DNA of 33,271 nt, from positions 1 to 33,271 of the forward strand of contig NZ_NEUB01000829.1 of the NCBI RefSeq assembly GCF_002910825.1. Reading direction: 5' to 3'. Position numbers and translations under genes: made by a program. This stretch comes from Streptomyces sp. SM1. GTDB lineage: Bacteria > Actinomycetota > Actinomycetes > Streptomycetales > Streptomycetaceae. The notes below the pieces were generated by a model. That model saw nothing but the letters and a program-made list of their open reading frames with translations. It did no database searches and had not been told where the DNA came from. This document shows, one piece after another, positions 15,188-23,836 of the stretch (its first letter is position 1; each line of letters begins with the position of its first letter).

Positions 15188-15733
15188 TCAGTCCCGCCGG
15201 TTCCAGGGAGCGCGGTTCGCCCGGCGCATGAGTCTGCGGTGCCGCCATCCGGTCAGGTGGTCGGCGTAGACACGGCCCTCGACGTGGTCGCACTCGTGTT
15301 GCAGACAGCGGGCGAAGAAGCCGGTGCCGTGGACGGTGACCGGTTCTCCGGTCACCGTGAAACCCTCGACGACGGCGTGGTCGTACCGCTCCGTTCCCGC
15401 CTCCAGACCGGGCAGGGACAGGCAGCCCTCCGGGCCGCGCACCACCACCCCGTCCGCCTCGACCAGCCGCGGGTTCACCACATGCCCCCGGTGCCGGACG
15501 TCCTCGTCGTCCGGGCAGTCGTAGACGAACACCCGCAGCGCCTCGCCGACCTGGTTGGCCGCCAGGCCCACCCCCTGGGCCGCGTACATCGTCACGAACA
15601 AGTCCTCCACCAGGCGGGCGAGTTCCGGACCGAAGCCGGTGACCTTCCCGCAGGGCGCGTGCAGTACCGGATCGCCGAGCAGGGTGAGGGGCCTCACGCG
15701 TCCCTGGACGCCGGGGATGGAGCCGTGTCGCAT
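15188..15733 (-). CDS. def: peptide deformylase
   Basis: A 181-residue metalloenzyme that removes the formyl group from the N-terminal Met of new proteins. All three signature motifs are present: GVGLAANQVG, EGCLSLPG (metal-binding Cys) and QHECDHVEG (two metal-binding His and the catalytic Glu). The C-terminus is basic (GWRHRRLMRRANRAPW). Streptomyces usually carry several deformylases; whether this is the main copy cannot be told from the window. The ATG at 15733 has little ribosome-binding sequence, and a TACCCT -10-like hexamer 7 bases upstream suggests a nearly leaderless transcript. It is divergent from murT. Confidence 0.94.
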   Translation of the reverse strand: MRHGSIPGVQGRVRPLTLLGDPVLHAPCGKVTGFGPELARLVEDLFVTMYAAQGVGLAANQVGEALRVFVYDCPDDEDVRHRGHVVNPRLVEADGVVVRGPEGCLSLPGLEAGTERYDHAVVEGFTVTGEPVTVHGTGFFARCLQHECDHVEGRVYADHLTGWRHRRLMRRANRAPWNRRD

Positions 15734-15879
15734 GGCGGCAAGGGTACGGTCCTTCCAGCAAAGCCCGTCTCACGATGGTGCCGCGGTTCTGGAGGTCGAA
15801 CGGATCTCGATAGGCTGAGCTCTCACCACGTGGCCGTCAGGCACAGACGCGGCGCGTACGCAAGGAGGATCGAGAACTG

Positions 15880-17118
15880 ATGGCAGGCAACTCGGACCCG
15901 CTCTCGCCGCGGGCCAAGCTGGCCGTGACCGCGGGCAAGGCGGTCGCGGCGGCCTCCCGCGCCGCCGGACGCGGCAGCGGCTCGGTGATCGGCGGCCGGG
16001 TGGCGCTCAAACTGGACCCCGATCTCCTCGCCCGGCTCGCCCAGAACCTGGACTGCGTCCTGGTCTCGGCGACCAACGGCAAGACCACCACGACCCGGCT
16101 CATCGCGGAGGCCCTGCGGGCCGCGGGACCGGTCGTGTCCAACGCGCTCGGCGCCAACATGCCGGCCGGCATCACCTCGGCGCTCGCGGGCGGCTCGGAG
16201 TCGAAGTTCGGCGTCATCGAGGTCGACGAGAAGTACCTGGCCGGCGTGGCCCGGGACACCGACCCGAAGTGCATCGCCCTGCTCAACCTCTCCCGCGACC
16301 AGCTCGACCGCGCCGCCGAGACCCGGATGCTCGCGGAGAACTGGCGCGAGGGACTGGCCGGCTCCAAGGCCGTCATCGTCGCCAACGCCGACGACCCGCT
16401 GGTGGTGTGGGCCGCGTCCTCCTCCCCCAACGTGATCTGGGTCGCCGCCGGGCAGATGTGGAAGGACGACGCCTGGTCCTGCCCGTCCTGCGGCGGTGTG
16501 ATGCAGCGCCCGGGCGACGACTGGTTCTGCGGCGAGTGCGGATTCCGCCGGCCGACCCCGAGCTGGGCGCTCTCCGGCGACCACGTGCTCGACCCGCACG
16601 GCTCCGCCTGGCCGATCCACCTCCAGCTGCCGGGCCGCGCCAACAAGGCCAACGCCGCGTCCTCCGCGGCCGTCGCCGCCGTCTTCGGGGTGCCGCCGCA
16701 GGTCGCCCTGGAGCGCATGTACCAGGTGCAGGCGGTGGCCGGCCGCTACGACGTGGTCCAGTTCGAGGGCCGTGACCTGCGCCTGCTGCTCGCCAAGAAC
16801 CCCGCGGGCTGGCTGGAGACGTTCTCGCTGATCGACCCGCCGCCGACCCCGGTGATCCTCTCGGTGAACGCGCGCGGCGCCGACGGTACCGACACCTCCT
16901 GGCTGTGGGACGTCGACTACACACGGCTGACCGGCCACCCGATCTGCGTGGTCGGCGACCGGAAGCTGGACCTCGCGGTGCGGCTGGAGGTGGCGAACCA
17001 GCAGTTCCAGGTCTGCGAGAACCTCGACCAGGCGGTGCAGCTCTGCCCGCCCGGCCGGATCGAGGTCATCGCCAACTACACCGCGTTCCAGGACCTGCGC
17101 CGCCGCGTCGGCAACTGA
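15880..17118 (+). CDS. murT: lipid II isoglutaminyl synthase, MurT subunit
   Basis: A 412-residue Mur-ligase-family protein that activates the D-Glu alpha-carboxylate of lipid II with ATP, so that ammonia from GatD converts it to D-isoglutamine. The ATP-binding motif is LVSATNGKTTTTRLIAEAL. A four-Cys zinc ribbon (CPSCGG and CGECGF) interrupts the central domain, as is typical of MurT and unlike classical Mur ligases. The C-terminal domain (formerly DUF1727) contains NARGADGTDTSWLWDVDY, including the conserved Asp region. It is followed 24 bases later by gatD. The ATG at 15880 has an AGGAGG site. Confidence 0.92.
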   Translation: MAGNSDPLSPRAKLAVTAGKAVAAASRAAGRGSGSVIGGRVALKLDPDLLARLAQNLDCVLVSATNGKTTTTRLIAEALRAAGPVVSNALGANMPAGITSALAGGSESKFGVIEVDEKYLAGVARDTDPKCIALLNLSRDQLDRAAETRMLAENWREGLAGSKAVIVANADDPLVVWAASSSPNVIWVAAGQMWKDDAWSCPSCGGVMQRPGDDWFCGECGFRRPTPSWALSGDHVLDPHGSAWPIHLQLPGRANKANAASSAAVAAVFGVPPQVALERMYQVQAVAGRYDVVQFEGRDLRLLLAKNPAGWLETFSLIDPPPTPVILSVNARGADGTDTSWLWDVDYTRLTGHPICVVGDRKLDLAVRLEVANQQFQVCENLDQAVQLCPPGRIEVIANYTAFQDLRRRVGN

Positions 17119-17142
17119 CCACGACACCTCAGGGGACTTGAA

Positions 17143-17871
17143 GTGAGCGACAACCAGTTGCGGGTCGTCTGGATCTACCCGGACCTGCTCAGCACCTACG
17201 GCGACCAGGGCAACGCCCTCGTCGTCGAGCGCCGGGCGCGGCAGCGCGGCCTGGACGTGGCACGACTCGACGTGCGCAGCGACCAGCCCATCCCGACCTC
17301 CGGCGACATCTATCTGATCGGCGGCGGCGAGGACCGCCCGCAGCGGCTGGCCGCCGAGCGGCTGCGCCGGGACGGCGGACTGCACCGCGCGGTGGAGAAC
17401 GGCGCGATCGTCTTCTCGGTGTGCGCCGGCTACCAGATCCTCGGCCACGAGTTCATCAACGACCTCGGCCAGCGCGAGCCCGGCCTCGGTCTGCTCGACG
17501 TGGTCTCGGTACGCGGCGAGAGCGACCGGTGCGTGGGCGACGTGCTCGGGGACATCAACCCGCAGCTCGGACTCCCCCCGCTGACCGGGTTCGAGAACCA
17601 CCAGGGCGTCACCCATCTGGGTCCCACGGCCCGCCCGCTCGCCCAGGTGCGCTTCGGCAACGGCAACGGCACCGGGGACGGCACCGAGGGCGCGTTCAAC
17701 GGCACCGTCTTCGGCACGTACATGCACGGCCCCGTGCTCGCCCGCAACCCGCTGATCGCCGACCTGCTGCTGAAGCTGGCGCTGGACGTCAACGCGCTGC
17801 CGCCGACGGACGACCGCTGGTACGAGGCCCTGCGCAACGAGCGGATCGCGGCGGCCCAGCAGCCCGCCTGA
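17143..17871 (+). CDS. gatD: lipid II isoglutaminyl synthase, GatD glutamine amidotransferase subunit
   Basis: A 242-residue class-I (CobB/CobQ-like) glutamine amidotransferase that supplies ammonia to MurT for amidation of lipid II. The nucleophile Cys is in IVFSVCAGYQILGHEFI and the catalytic His in GTYMHGPVLARNP; the N-terminal block is WIYPDLLSTYGDQGNALV. Class-I enzymes usually complete the triad with a Glu, but GatD proteins work as a Cys-His dyad. It starts at a GTG with AGGGGA upstream and shares an operon with murT. A strong terminator follows. Confidence 0.92.
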   Translation: MSDNQLRVVWIYPDLLSTYGDQGNALVVERRARQRGLDVARLDVRSDQPIPTSGDIYLIGGGEDRPQRLAAERLRRDGGLHRAVENGAIVFSVCAGYQILGHEFINDLGQREPGLGLLDVVSVRGESDRCVGDVLGDINPQLGLPPLTGFENHQGVTHLGPTARPLAQVRFGNGNGTGDGTEGAFNGTVFGTYMHGPVLARNPLIADLLLKLALDVNALPPTDDRWYEALRNERIAAAQQPA

Positions 17872-17896
17872 GGCGTCCGCGAGCCCGTGGACACCG

Positions 17897-17931
17897 GGCG
17901 TCGGACGGGTCCGGACGGCCCGTCTGACGCC
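17897..17931 (+). terminator. strong hairpin terminator after murT-gatD
   Basis: A 13-bp stem with one G-U pair (GGCGTCGGACGGG at 17897-17909 with CCCGTCTGACGCC at 17919-17931) and a 9-base loop starts 25 bases after the gatD stop. It separates the cell-wall operon from pfkA. Confidence 0.8.
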
Positions 17932-18069
17932 TGCTCCGCACAGGTGAGCGGGGCCGTCCAGCAGGCGGACGCCAGATGCGGGCGAGACCCCCGTAGCCGC
18001 TAGGGTGGCGGGGATCGAGCCGGACAGCGCGGTCCGGTCCGGCCCACATCGAGAAGGTTGTTTCGGGCT

Positions 18070-19095
18070 ATGCGCATTGGTGTCCTCACGTCCGGCGGCG
18101 ACTGCCCCGGCCTGAACGCCGTCATCCGGTCCGTCGTGCACCGTGCCGTCGTCGACCACGGCGACGAGGTCATCGGCTTCCGTGACGGGTGGAAGGGTCT
18201 CCTGGAGGCCGACTACCTCAAGCTCGACCTCGACGCGGTGAGCGGCATCCTCGCCCGCGGCGGCACCATCCTCGGCTCCTCCCGGGTACGCCCCGAGCAC
18301 CTGCGGGACGGTGTGGAGCGGGCCCGGGGGCACGTGCAGGAGCTAAGCCTCGACGCGATCATCCCGATCGGCGGTGAGGGCACGCTCAAGGCCGCCCGGC
18401 TGCTCTCCGACAACGGCCTGCCGATAGTCGGCGTACCGAAGACGATCGACAACGACATCGCCGGCACCGACGTCACGTTCGGCTTCGACACGGCCGTCGG
18501 GGTGGCGACCGAGGCCCTCGACCGGCTGAAGACCACCGCCGAGTCCCATCAGCGCGTGCTGATCGTGGAGGTCATGGGCCGTCACACGGGCTGGATCGCA
18601 CTGCACTCGGGCATGGCGGCGGGCGCGCACGCCGTCGTCGTCCCCGAGCGGCCCTTCGACATCGACGAGCTGACCGCGAAGGTCGGCGAGCGGTTCTCGG
18701 CCGGCAAGCGGTTCGCGATCGTGGTCGCTGCGGAGGGGGCCAAGCCGAGGGCCGGCACGATGGACTTCGACGAGGGCGGCAAGGACGTCTACGGGCACGA
18801 GCGGTTCGCCGGGATCGCCCGGCAGCTCTCCCTGGAGCTGGAGGAACGGCTCGGCAAGGAGGCGCGGCCGGTGATCCTCGGGCATGTGCAGCGCGGCGGG
18901 ACGCCCACGGCGTACGACCGGGTGCTGGCGACGCGGTTCGGATGGCACGCGGTGGAGGCGGCGCACCGGGGAGAGTTCGGGCGGATGACCGCGCTGCGGG
19001 GCACGGAGATCGTGACGGTGCCTCTCGCGGAGGCGGTGGAGACGCTGAAGACGGTGCCGGAGTCGCGGTACGCGGAGGCGCAGTGCGTGCTGTGA
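18070..19095 (+). CDS. pfkA: ATP-dependent 6-phosphofructokinase
   Basis: A 341-residue phosphofructokinase that phosphorylates fructose 6-phosphate at the committed step of glycolysis. The N-terminal nucleotide loop is VLTSGGDCPGLNAVIRS. The discriminator region reads PIGGEGTLKAARLL: Gly rather than Asp at the position equivalent to E. coli 104 points to ATP rather than PPi as phosphoryl donor. PKTIDNDI carries the Lys typical of the actinobacterial group, and MGRHTGWIA and GGTPTAYDR bind substrate. Streptomyces have several pfkA paralogues and this is one of them. I chose the ATG at 18070 (MRIGVLTSGG) over the TTG at 18058 because the family begins there. Confidence 0.94.
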   Translation: MRIGVLTSGGDCPGLNAVIRSVVHRAVVDHGDEVIGFRDGWKGLLEADYLKLDLDAVSGILARGGTILGSSRVRPEHLRDGVERARGHVQELSLDAIIPIGGEGTLKAARLLSDNGLPIVGVPKTIDNDIAGTDVTFGFDTAVGVATEALDRLKTTAESHQRVLIVEVMGRHTGWIALHSGMAAGAHAVVVPERPFDIDELTAKVGERFSAGKRFAIVVAAEGAKPRAGTMDFDEGGKDVYGHERFAGIARQLSLELEERLGKEARPVILGHVQRGGTPTAYDRVLATRFGWHAVEAAHRGEFGRMTALRGTEIVTVPLAEAVETLKTVPESRYAEAQCVL

Positions 19096-19140
19096 CCCCC
19101 CGGGTCCGGCCCGGTCCGTGAGGCAAGGGTGTTTCGCCGA

Positions 19141-19164
19141 CCCCGGTCACTGGTGTGGCCGGGG
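19141..19164 (+). terminator. hairpin terminator after pfkA
   Basis: A 10-bp stem with one G-U pair (CCCCGGTCAC at 19141-19150 with GTGGCCGGGG at 19155-19164) and a TGGT tetraloop starts 45 bases after the pfkA stop. Confidence 0.75.
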
Positions 19165-19224
19165 CCGGTCGTACTCTGAGTGCGGACGGATTGGGTACAA
19201 CCTGCACGAAAATGGAGCCGGCGG

Positions 19225-20175
19225 ATGGATCACAGCGGGCACGGCATGACGATGGATCTGCCGCCGTTCACGCTGGGGCGGGGGCTCGCCTGGTCGGCGG
19301 ACCCCTTCTTTCTCGTCGCGTGTCTGCTGGGGCTGGCGCTCTACGGCTGGGGCGTGGTGCGGCTGGTCCGGCGCGGCGACAAGTGGCCGGTGGGGCGGAC
19401 CGTCGCGTTCGTCACCGGTGTGCTGAGCATCGGGCTCATGATGTGCACCGCGCTGAACGACTACGGCATGGTCATGTTCAGCGTGCACATGGTGCAGCAC
19501 ATGATGATCAGCATGGTGTCGCCGATCCTGATCCTGCTCGGCGCCCCGATCACCCTGGCTCTGCGCGCGCTGCCGCCGGCCGGGCGGGGCCGCAAGGGGC
19601 CGCGCGAACTGCTGCTGATGCTGCTGCACAGCCACTACATGCGGATCGTCACCCACCCCGTGTTCACCATCCCGCTGTTCATCGCGAGCCTGTACGGCCT
19701 GTACTTCACCCCGCTCTTCGACTTCCTGATGGGCTCCCAGGTGGGCCACATCGCGATGATGGTGCACTTCCTCGCCGTCGGCCTGGTCTTCTTCTGGCCG
19801 ATCATGGGCGTGGACCCGGGTCCGCACCGGTCGGGCTATCTGATGCGGATGCTGGAACTCTTCGCGGGCATGCCCTTCCACGCCTTCTTCGGCATCGCGC
19901 TGATGATGGCGTCGACACCGATGGTCACGACCTTCGGGAACCCGCCCGGCTCGCTCGGCGTCGACGCGCTGTCCGACCAGAACGCGGCCGGAGGCATCGC
20001 CTGGGCGTTCAGTGAGGTTCCCTCGGTACTGGTCCTGATCGCGCTGCTCTTCCAGTGGTACGCCTCGGACCAGCGGCAGGCGAAGCGCCAGGACCGTGCC
20101 GCCGACCGGGACGGGGACAAGGAGCTCGAGGCGTACAACGCCTACCTGGCCTCCCTGAACGCTCCCGGGCGCTGA
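19225..20175 (+). CDS. CtaG-family cytochrome c oxidase assembly protein
   Basis: A 316-residue integral membrane protein of the caa3-type CtaG family with about seven membrane helices. The His/Met-rich N-terminus (MDHSGHGMTMDLPP) and HMVQHMMISMVSP in helix 3 are likely copper-handling or haem-copper-oxidase assembly sites. Later motifs include SHYMRIVTHPVFTIPLF and GHIAMMVHFLAVGLVFFWPIMGVDP, typical of the family. The tail (DQRQAKRQDRAADRDGDKELEAYNAYL) is hydrophilic and cytoplasmic. It presumably helps assemble the terminal oxidase, although no oxidase subunit is nearby. The ATG at 19225 has GGAG 7 bases upstream; the in-frame start at 19180 would add a non-conserved stretch. Confidence 0.88.
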   Translation: MDHSGHGMTMDLPPFTLGRGLAWSADPFFLVACLLGLALYGWGVVRLVRRGDKWPVGRTVAFVTGVLSIGLMMCTALNDYGMVMFSVHMVQHMMISMVSPILILLGAPITLALRALPPAGRGRKGPRELLLMLLHSHYMRIVTHPVFTIPLFIASLYGLYFTPLFDFLMGSQVGHIAMMVHFLAVGLVFFWPIMGVDPGPHRSGYLMRMLELFAGMPFHAFFGIALMMASTPMVTTFGNPPGSLGVDALSDQNAAGGIAWAFSEVPSVLVLIALLFQWYASDQRQAKRQDRAADRDGDKELEAYNAYLASLNAPGR

Positions 20176-20178
20176 GGT

Positions 20179-20242
20179 CGGACGTCACCCGCACCGGCAC
20201 GGACACGTTCCGCGCACGAGAGGTCGCACCACGTGACGTCCG
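20179..20242 (+). repeat. widely spaced perfect inverted repeat
   Basis: CGGACGTCAC at 20179-20188 and its exact reverse complement GTGACGTCCG at 20233-20242 are 44 bases apart, starting 3 bases after the CtaG stop. Each arm contains the palindrome GACGTC. It could be a long terminator stem or two binding sites for one regulator upstream of the 58-aa gene. Confidence 0.5.
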
Positions 20243-20313
20243 GTCCGTGAGTGCCGTAAAGAGGCGCAACGGGGGCACCATGGAGAGAGCCGAACCATGA
20301 GGAGGGTGTTGCG

Positions 20314-20490
20314 ATGCCCGGTACCACGCACGGTTCAACGTCGACGAAGACCATGGGAGTGCTCACCGTAGGCGCGCTGGTCGCCGTGACCGCGTACACG
20401 GTGGCGCTCGGCAGCAACGGCTGGCTGTGGTTCGGCTGGGTCGTCCTGGGCCTGATCACCTTGGGAATGGTGGCCACCCGCAGCACCTGA
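20314..20490 (+). CDS. 58-residue membrane protein
   Basis: A very short gene. The protein begins MPGTTHGSTSTKTMG, then has two closely spaced hydrophobic segments (VLTVGALVAVTAYTVAL and LWFGWVVLGLITLGMVA) separated by GSNGW, and ends TRST. A ribosome-binding site GGAGGG lies 7 bases upstream, and codon positions show the strong GC bias of real genes. The function is unknown. It lies downstream of the CtaG gene and converges on the sensor kinase gene, leaving only 22 bases between the stops. Confidence 0.68.
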   Translation: MPGTTHGSTSTKTMGVLTVGALVAVTAYTVALGSNGWLWFGWVVLGLITLGMVATRST

Positions 20491-20512
20491 GACAAGCCCG
20501 GGGCGGTGGGCC

Positions 20513-21718
20513 TCATCTCGGGGTGAGCCGCCCCGCCAGGTGCACGCCCGGCTGGTACTTCGGCAGCCGGACGGTGATCTTCATGCCCGCTCCCACGGCT
20601 GTCTCGATGACGAGGCCGTGGTCGTCGCCGTAGACCTGGCGCAGCCGGTCGTCGACGTTGGACAGTCCGATCCCGCCGGTGGGGCTGACCTCGCGGGCGA
20701 GGATACGGCGCAGCAGGACGGGGTCCATACCGGCGCCGTCGTCCTCGATGACGACGAGGGCCTCGGCGCCGGCGTCCTGCGCGGTGATCTGGATGTGGCA
20801 CTGGTCGGCCTTGCCCTCCAGCCCGTGCTTGACGGCGTTCTCCACGAGTGGCTGGAGGCAGAGGAACGGCAGGGCGACCGGCAGCACCTCGGGGGCGATC
20901 TGCAGGGTGACGGAGAGGCGGTCGCCGAAGCGGGCCCGGACCAGTGCCAGGTAGTGGTCGATGGCGTGCAGCTCGTCGGCGAGAGTGGTGAAGTCGCCGT
21001 GCCGGCGGAACGAGTAGCGGGTGAAGTCGGCGAACTCGAGCAGCAGCTCCCGGGCGCGCTCCGGATCCGTGCGCACGAACGAGGCGATCACGGCGAGCGA
21101 GTTGAAGATGAAGTGCGGGGAGATCTGCGCCCGCAGCGCCCTGATCTCGGCCTCGATGAGGCGGGTGCGGGACTGGTCGAGGTCGGCGAGTTCCAGTTGT
21201 ACGGAGACCCAGCGGGCTACCTCCCCGGCGGCCCGGACCAGCACCGCGGACTCGCGGGGCGCGCAGGCCACGAGCGCGCCGTGCACCCGGTCGTCGACGG
21301 TGAGCGGGGCGACGACCGCCCAGCGCACCGAGCAGTCGGGGGTGTCGCAGCTGAGCGGGAAGGCCTCGCCGCGGCCGCTGTCGAGGGGGCCGGTGAGGCG
21401 TTCCATGATCTCGGTGCGGTGGTGGGCGCCGGCGCCGTCCCAGGCGAGGACCCGATCACGGTCGGTGAGGCACAGGGCGTCCGTGCCCAGCAGGGAGCGC
21501 AGTTTGCGGGCGGATTTTCCGGCGGTCTCCTCGGTCAGTCCGGCCCGGAGCGGGGGCGTGGCCAGCGAGGCGGTGTGCAGGGTCTCGAAGGTGGCGTGCT
21601 CGACGGGGGTGCCGAGTCCGGCGAGGCTGGTGGGCCGGGCGGTGCGCCGGCCCAGCCAGAATCCGGCGGCCAGCAGGGGCAGTACGGCGACGAGCAGGCC
21701 GGCGAGGAATCCGCTCAT
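20513..21718 (-). CDS. LytS-family sensor histidine kinase
   Basis: A 401-residue kinase. It has one N-terminal membrane helix (about residues 4-22) and a GAF-like sensor region (about 45-185) with CDTPDCSVRWAVVAPL. A linker helix leads to the phosphoacceptor His in ALRAQISPHFIFNSLAVIASF, near residue 202. This is the His_kinase (LytS/YehU) signature. The HATPase domain has LCLQPLVENAVKHGLEG (N box), EDDGAGMDP and GGIGLSNVDDRLRQ. It lacks the multi-span LytS sensor domain. Its ATG overlaps the stop of the symporter gene (ATGA, 21715-21718), and the LytTR response regulator is at the other end of the same operon. This suggests that the kinase senses transport or the transported solute. Confidence 0.9.
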   Translation of the reverse strand: MSGFLAGLLVAVLPLLAAGFWLGRRTARPTSLAGLGTPVEHATFETLHTASLATPPLRAGLTEETAGKSARKLRSLLGTDALCLTDRDRVLAWDGAGAHHRTEIMERLTGPLDSGRGEAFPLSCDTPDCSVRWAVVAPLTVDDRVHGALVACAPRESAVLVRAAGEVARWVSVQLELADLDQSRTRLIEAEIRALRAQISPHFIFNSLAVIASFVRTDPERARELLLEFADFTRYSFRRHGDFTTLADELHAIDHYLALVRARFGDRLSVTLQIAPEVLPVALPFLCLQPLVENAVKHGLEGKADQCHIQITAQDAGAEALVVIEDDGAGMDPVLLRRILAREVSPTGGIGLSNVDDRLRQVYGDDHGLVIETAVGAGMKITVRLPKYQPGVHLAGRLTPR

Positions 21719-23442
21719 GCGGACACCTCCGTGCGCCGGTCCTCGGAGCGCAGTTCCTCCGGGAGGTGGAAGCGGGCCAGCACCGCCGCCGTGCCGGGCG
21801 GTACGCGGCCGGGGGTGGCCAGTGACACCAGGATCATGGTGAGGAAGCCCAGCGGCACCGACCACAGCGCGGGCCAGGCGAGCAGGGCGTGCCAGGGCCC
21901 CGCGCCCGGGTAACCGGTCATGGTCGCGGCGACGGCGAGGAAGGCGGAACCGCCGCCCACCAGCATCCCGGCCGCGGCGCCGGGCGGGGTCAGCCGGCGC
22001 CACCAGATGCCGAGAACGAGCAGCGGGCAGAACGAGGACGCCGAGACGGCGAAGGCGAGACCCACCGCGTCGGCCACCGGCAGTCCGCCGACCAGGACGC
22101 TCGCCCCGAGCGGCACGGCCATCGCGAGCACGGTGCCGAGCCGGAAGTGCCGTACCCCGCGCGAGGGCAGCACGTCCTGGGTGAGGACCCCGGCGACGGC
22201 CATGGTGAGTCCGGAGGCCGTCGACAGGAACGCGGCGAAGGCGCCCCCGGCGACCAGCGCGCCGAGGAGGTCGCCGCCCACTCCCCCGATCATCCGGCCG
22301 GGCAGCAGCAGCACGGCGGCGTCCGCGCTCCCGGTGAGGGTGAGCTCGGGGGCGTACAGCCGGCCCAGGGCCCCGTAGACCGGCGGCAGGAGGTAGAAGG
22401 CGCCGATCAGGCCGAGGACGGCGACGGTGGTGCGGCGTGCCGCCACGCCGTGCGGGCTGGTGTAGAAGCGGACGACGACGTGGGGCAGGCCCATGGTGCC
22501 GAAGAAGGTGGCGAGGATCAGCCCGTACGTGGCGTAGAGCGGGCGTTCCTCGCGGGACTCGGCGCGGGAGGGCGAGAGGGCGTCGTCGGCGCCGCGTCCG
22601 GCGGCGGGGACCTCGGCGCCCCGGGCGAAGGTGAGCCGGGTGCCGCCGCCGATGCGGTGGGTCCCGGCGGACAGGCCGACCTCGGTGCCGTCGTGGTCAC
22701 GGCCGTCCACGGTGCCGTCCACGGTCACGGTGAGCGGCCTGGTGAGCCGCAGGTCGAGGGTGTCGTCGATGCGGACCACCCGCTGTTCGCGGAAGGCGGC
22801 CGGCTCGTCGAAGGCGTGGCTGGGCGCGCCGTCGCTCTGCCAGGCGAGGATCAGGAAGAGGGCGGGGACGAACAGGGCCGTGAGCTTCAGCCAGTACTGG
22901 AAGGCCTGGACGAAGGTGATGCTCCGCATGCCGCCGGCGCCGACGATGACGGTCACCACGGCGGCGACGATGACCCCGCCGAGCCAGTCGGGCGCGCCGG
23001 TGAGGACGGTCAGGGTGAGCCCGGCGCCCTGGAGCTGGGGCAGCAGGTACAGCCAGCCGACGCCGACGACGAAGGCTCCGGCGAGCCGCCGCACCGTCTG
23101 CGAGGCGAGCCGGGCCTCGGCGAAGTCGGGCAGCGTGTAGGCGCCGGAGCGGCGCAGCGGGGCGGCGACGAACAGCAGCAGCACCAGATAGCCGGCGGTG
23201 TAGCCGACCGGGTACCAGAGCATGTCGGGCCCCTGGACCAGGACCAGGCCCGCGATGCCGAGGAAGGAGGCGGCGGAGAGGTACTCGCCGCTGATGGCGG
23301 CGGCGTTGAGGCGGGGGCCGACGGTGCGGGAGGCGACGTAGAAGTCGGAGGTGGTGCGGGATATGCGCAGGCCGAAGGCGCCGACGAGGACGGTCGCGAG
23401 GACGACGAGCGCGACGGCGGTGACGGCGTAGGTGTAGTTCAC
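21715..23442 (-). CDS. solute:sodium symporter family transporter (ActP/MctC-like)
   Basis: A 575-residue transporter of the SSS family, close to cation/acetate (ActP) and monocarboxylate (MctC) symporters. The core reads TTSDFYVASRTVG, ISGEYLSAASFLGIAGLVL, SGAYTLPDFAEARL and GGMRSITFVQAFQYWLKL, with about 13 membrane helices. Residues about 200-300 form a long hydrophilic loop (VVRIDDTLDLRLTRPLTVTVDGT, in part) absent from E. coli ActP. The likely substrate is a short monocarboxylate such as acetate, propionate or pyruvate. It starts at a GTG with GGGGA upstream, 22 bases after the DUF485-like gene, and overlaps the kinase gene. Confidence 0.88.
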   Translation of the reverse strand: MNYTYAVTAVALVVLATVLVGAFGLRISRTTSDFYVASRTVGPRLNAAAISGEYLSAASFLGIAGLVLVQGPDMLWYPVGYTAGYLVLLLFVAAPLRRSGAYTLPDFAEARLASQTVRRLAGAFVVGVGWLYLLPQLQGAGLTLTVLTGAPDWLGGVIVAAVVTVIVGAGGMRSITFVQAFQYWLKLTALFVPALFLILAWQSDGAPSHAFDEPAAFREQRVVRIDDTLDLRLTRPLTVTVDGTVDGRDHDGTEVGLSAGTHRIGGGTRLTFARGAEVPAAGRGADDALSPSRAESREERPLYATYGLILATFFGTMGLPHVVVRFYTSPHGVAARRTTVAVLGLIGAFYLLPPVYGALGRLYAPELTLTGSADAAVLLLPGRMIGGVGGDLLGALVAGGAFAAFLSTASGLTMAVAGVLTQDVLPSRGVRHFRLGTVLAMAVPLGASVLVGGLPVADAVGLAFAVSASSFCPLLVLGIWWRRLTPPGAAAGMLVGGGSAFLAVAATMTGYPGAGPWHALLAWPALWSVPLGFLTMILVSLATPGRVPPGTAAVLARFHLPEELRSEDRRTEVSA

Positions 23443-23464
23443 GGCGCTGGCGGTCCCCGGGTCC

Positions 23465-23824
23465 CTAGCGGTCCTCGACGAGCCGCACGAAGTCGCGTTC
23501 GTTGCGTTCGGCGCGGCGTACGTACCAGCGGGCGAGCAGGACCAGCGGGGGGTACAGCCCGAAGCCGAGGACCGCCCACTCCAGGCGGCGGGCGTCCGGG
23601 GCGACCGCGAAGACCAGCGGGAGCGGACCGATGAGCAGGGCCAGGACGGCGAACACGGTGAGGCCGGCACGCAGCTGGATCCGCATCAGGGAGCGGACGT
23701 AGGTGTGCCCGAGGGTGGTCTGCTCGTCGATCTCGGTGCGCGGCCGGTAGTAGCCGGAGGTGCGGCGGGCGCGACGGGGCGGGCCGGTGACGACCACACG
23801 GCGGTCGGTCGGGTCCTGGGGCAT
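23465..23824 (-). CDS. DUF485-like small membrane protein
   Basis: A 119-residue protein with a basic, Arg-rich N-terminal region (about residues 1-50) and two membrane helices (about 52-75 and 80-98), then a charged tail ending ERDFVRLVEDR. In acetate/monocarboxylate symporter operons the transporter is commonly preceded by a two-helix DUF485 protein (YjcH type). The size, topology and position here match that pattern, though sequence identity is not obvious by eye. It probably helps the symporter fold or function. It lies 12 bases after the response regulator, whose stop codon runs into this gene's GGGGGAA ribosome-binding site. Confidence 0.75.
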   Translation of the reverse strand: MPQDPTDRRVVVTGPPRRARRTSGYYRPRTEIDEQTTLGHTYVRSLMRIQLRAGLTVFAVLALLIGPLPLVFAVAPDARRLEWAVLGFGLYPPLVLLARWYVRRAERNERDFVRLVEDR

Positions 23825-23836
23825 GTTCGCTTCCCC

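Noticed and set aside
15823..18333. Minus-strand open frame of 836 codons opposite murT, gatD and pfkA
   Set aside because: Shadow frame: the opposite strand encodes three enzymes with complete catalytic motifs, and this product resembles no family.
21889..23634. Plus-strand Gly/Glu/Asp-rich frame of 581 codons opposite the symporter
   Set aside because: Complementary to membrane-helix codons; the acidic repeat-like sequence is the expected mirror of Leu/Ala/Val codons.
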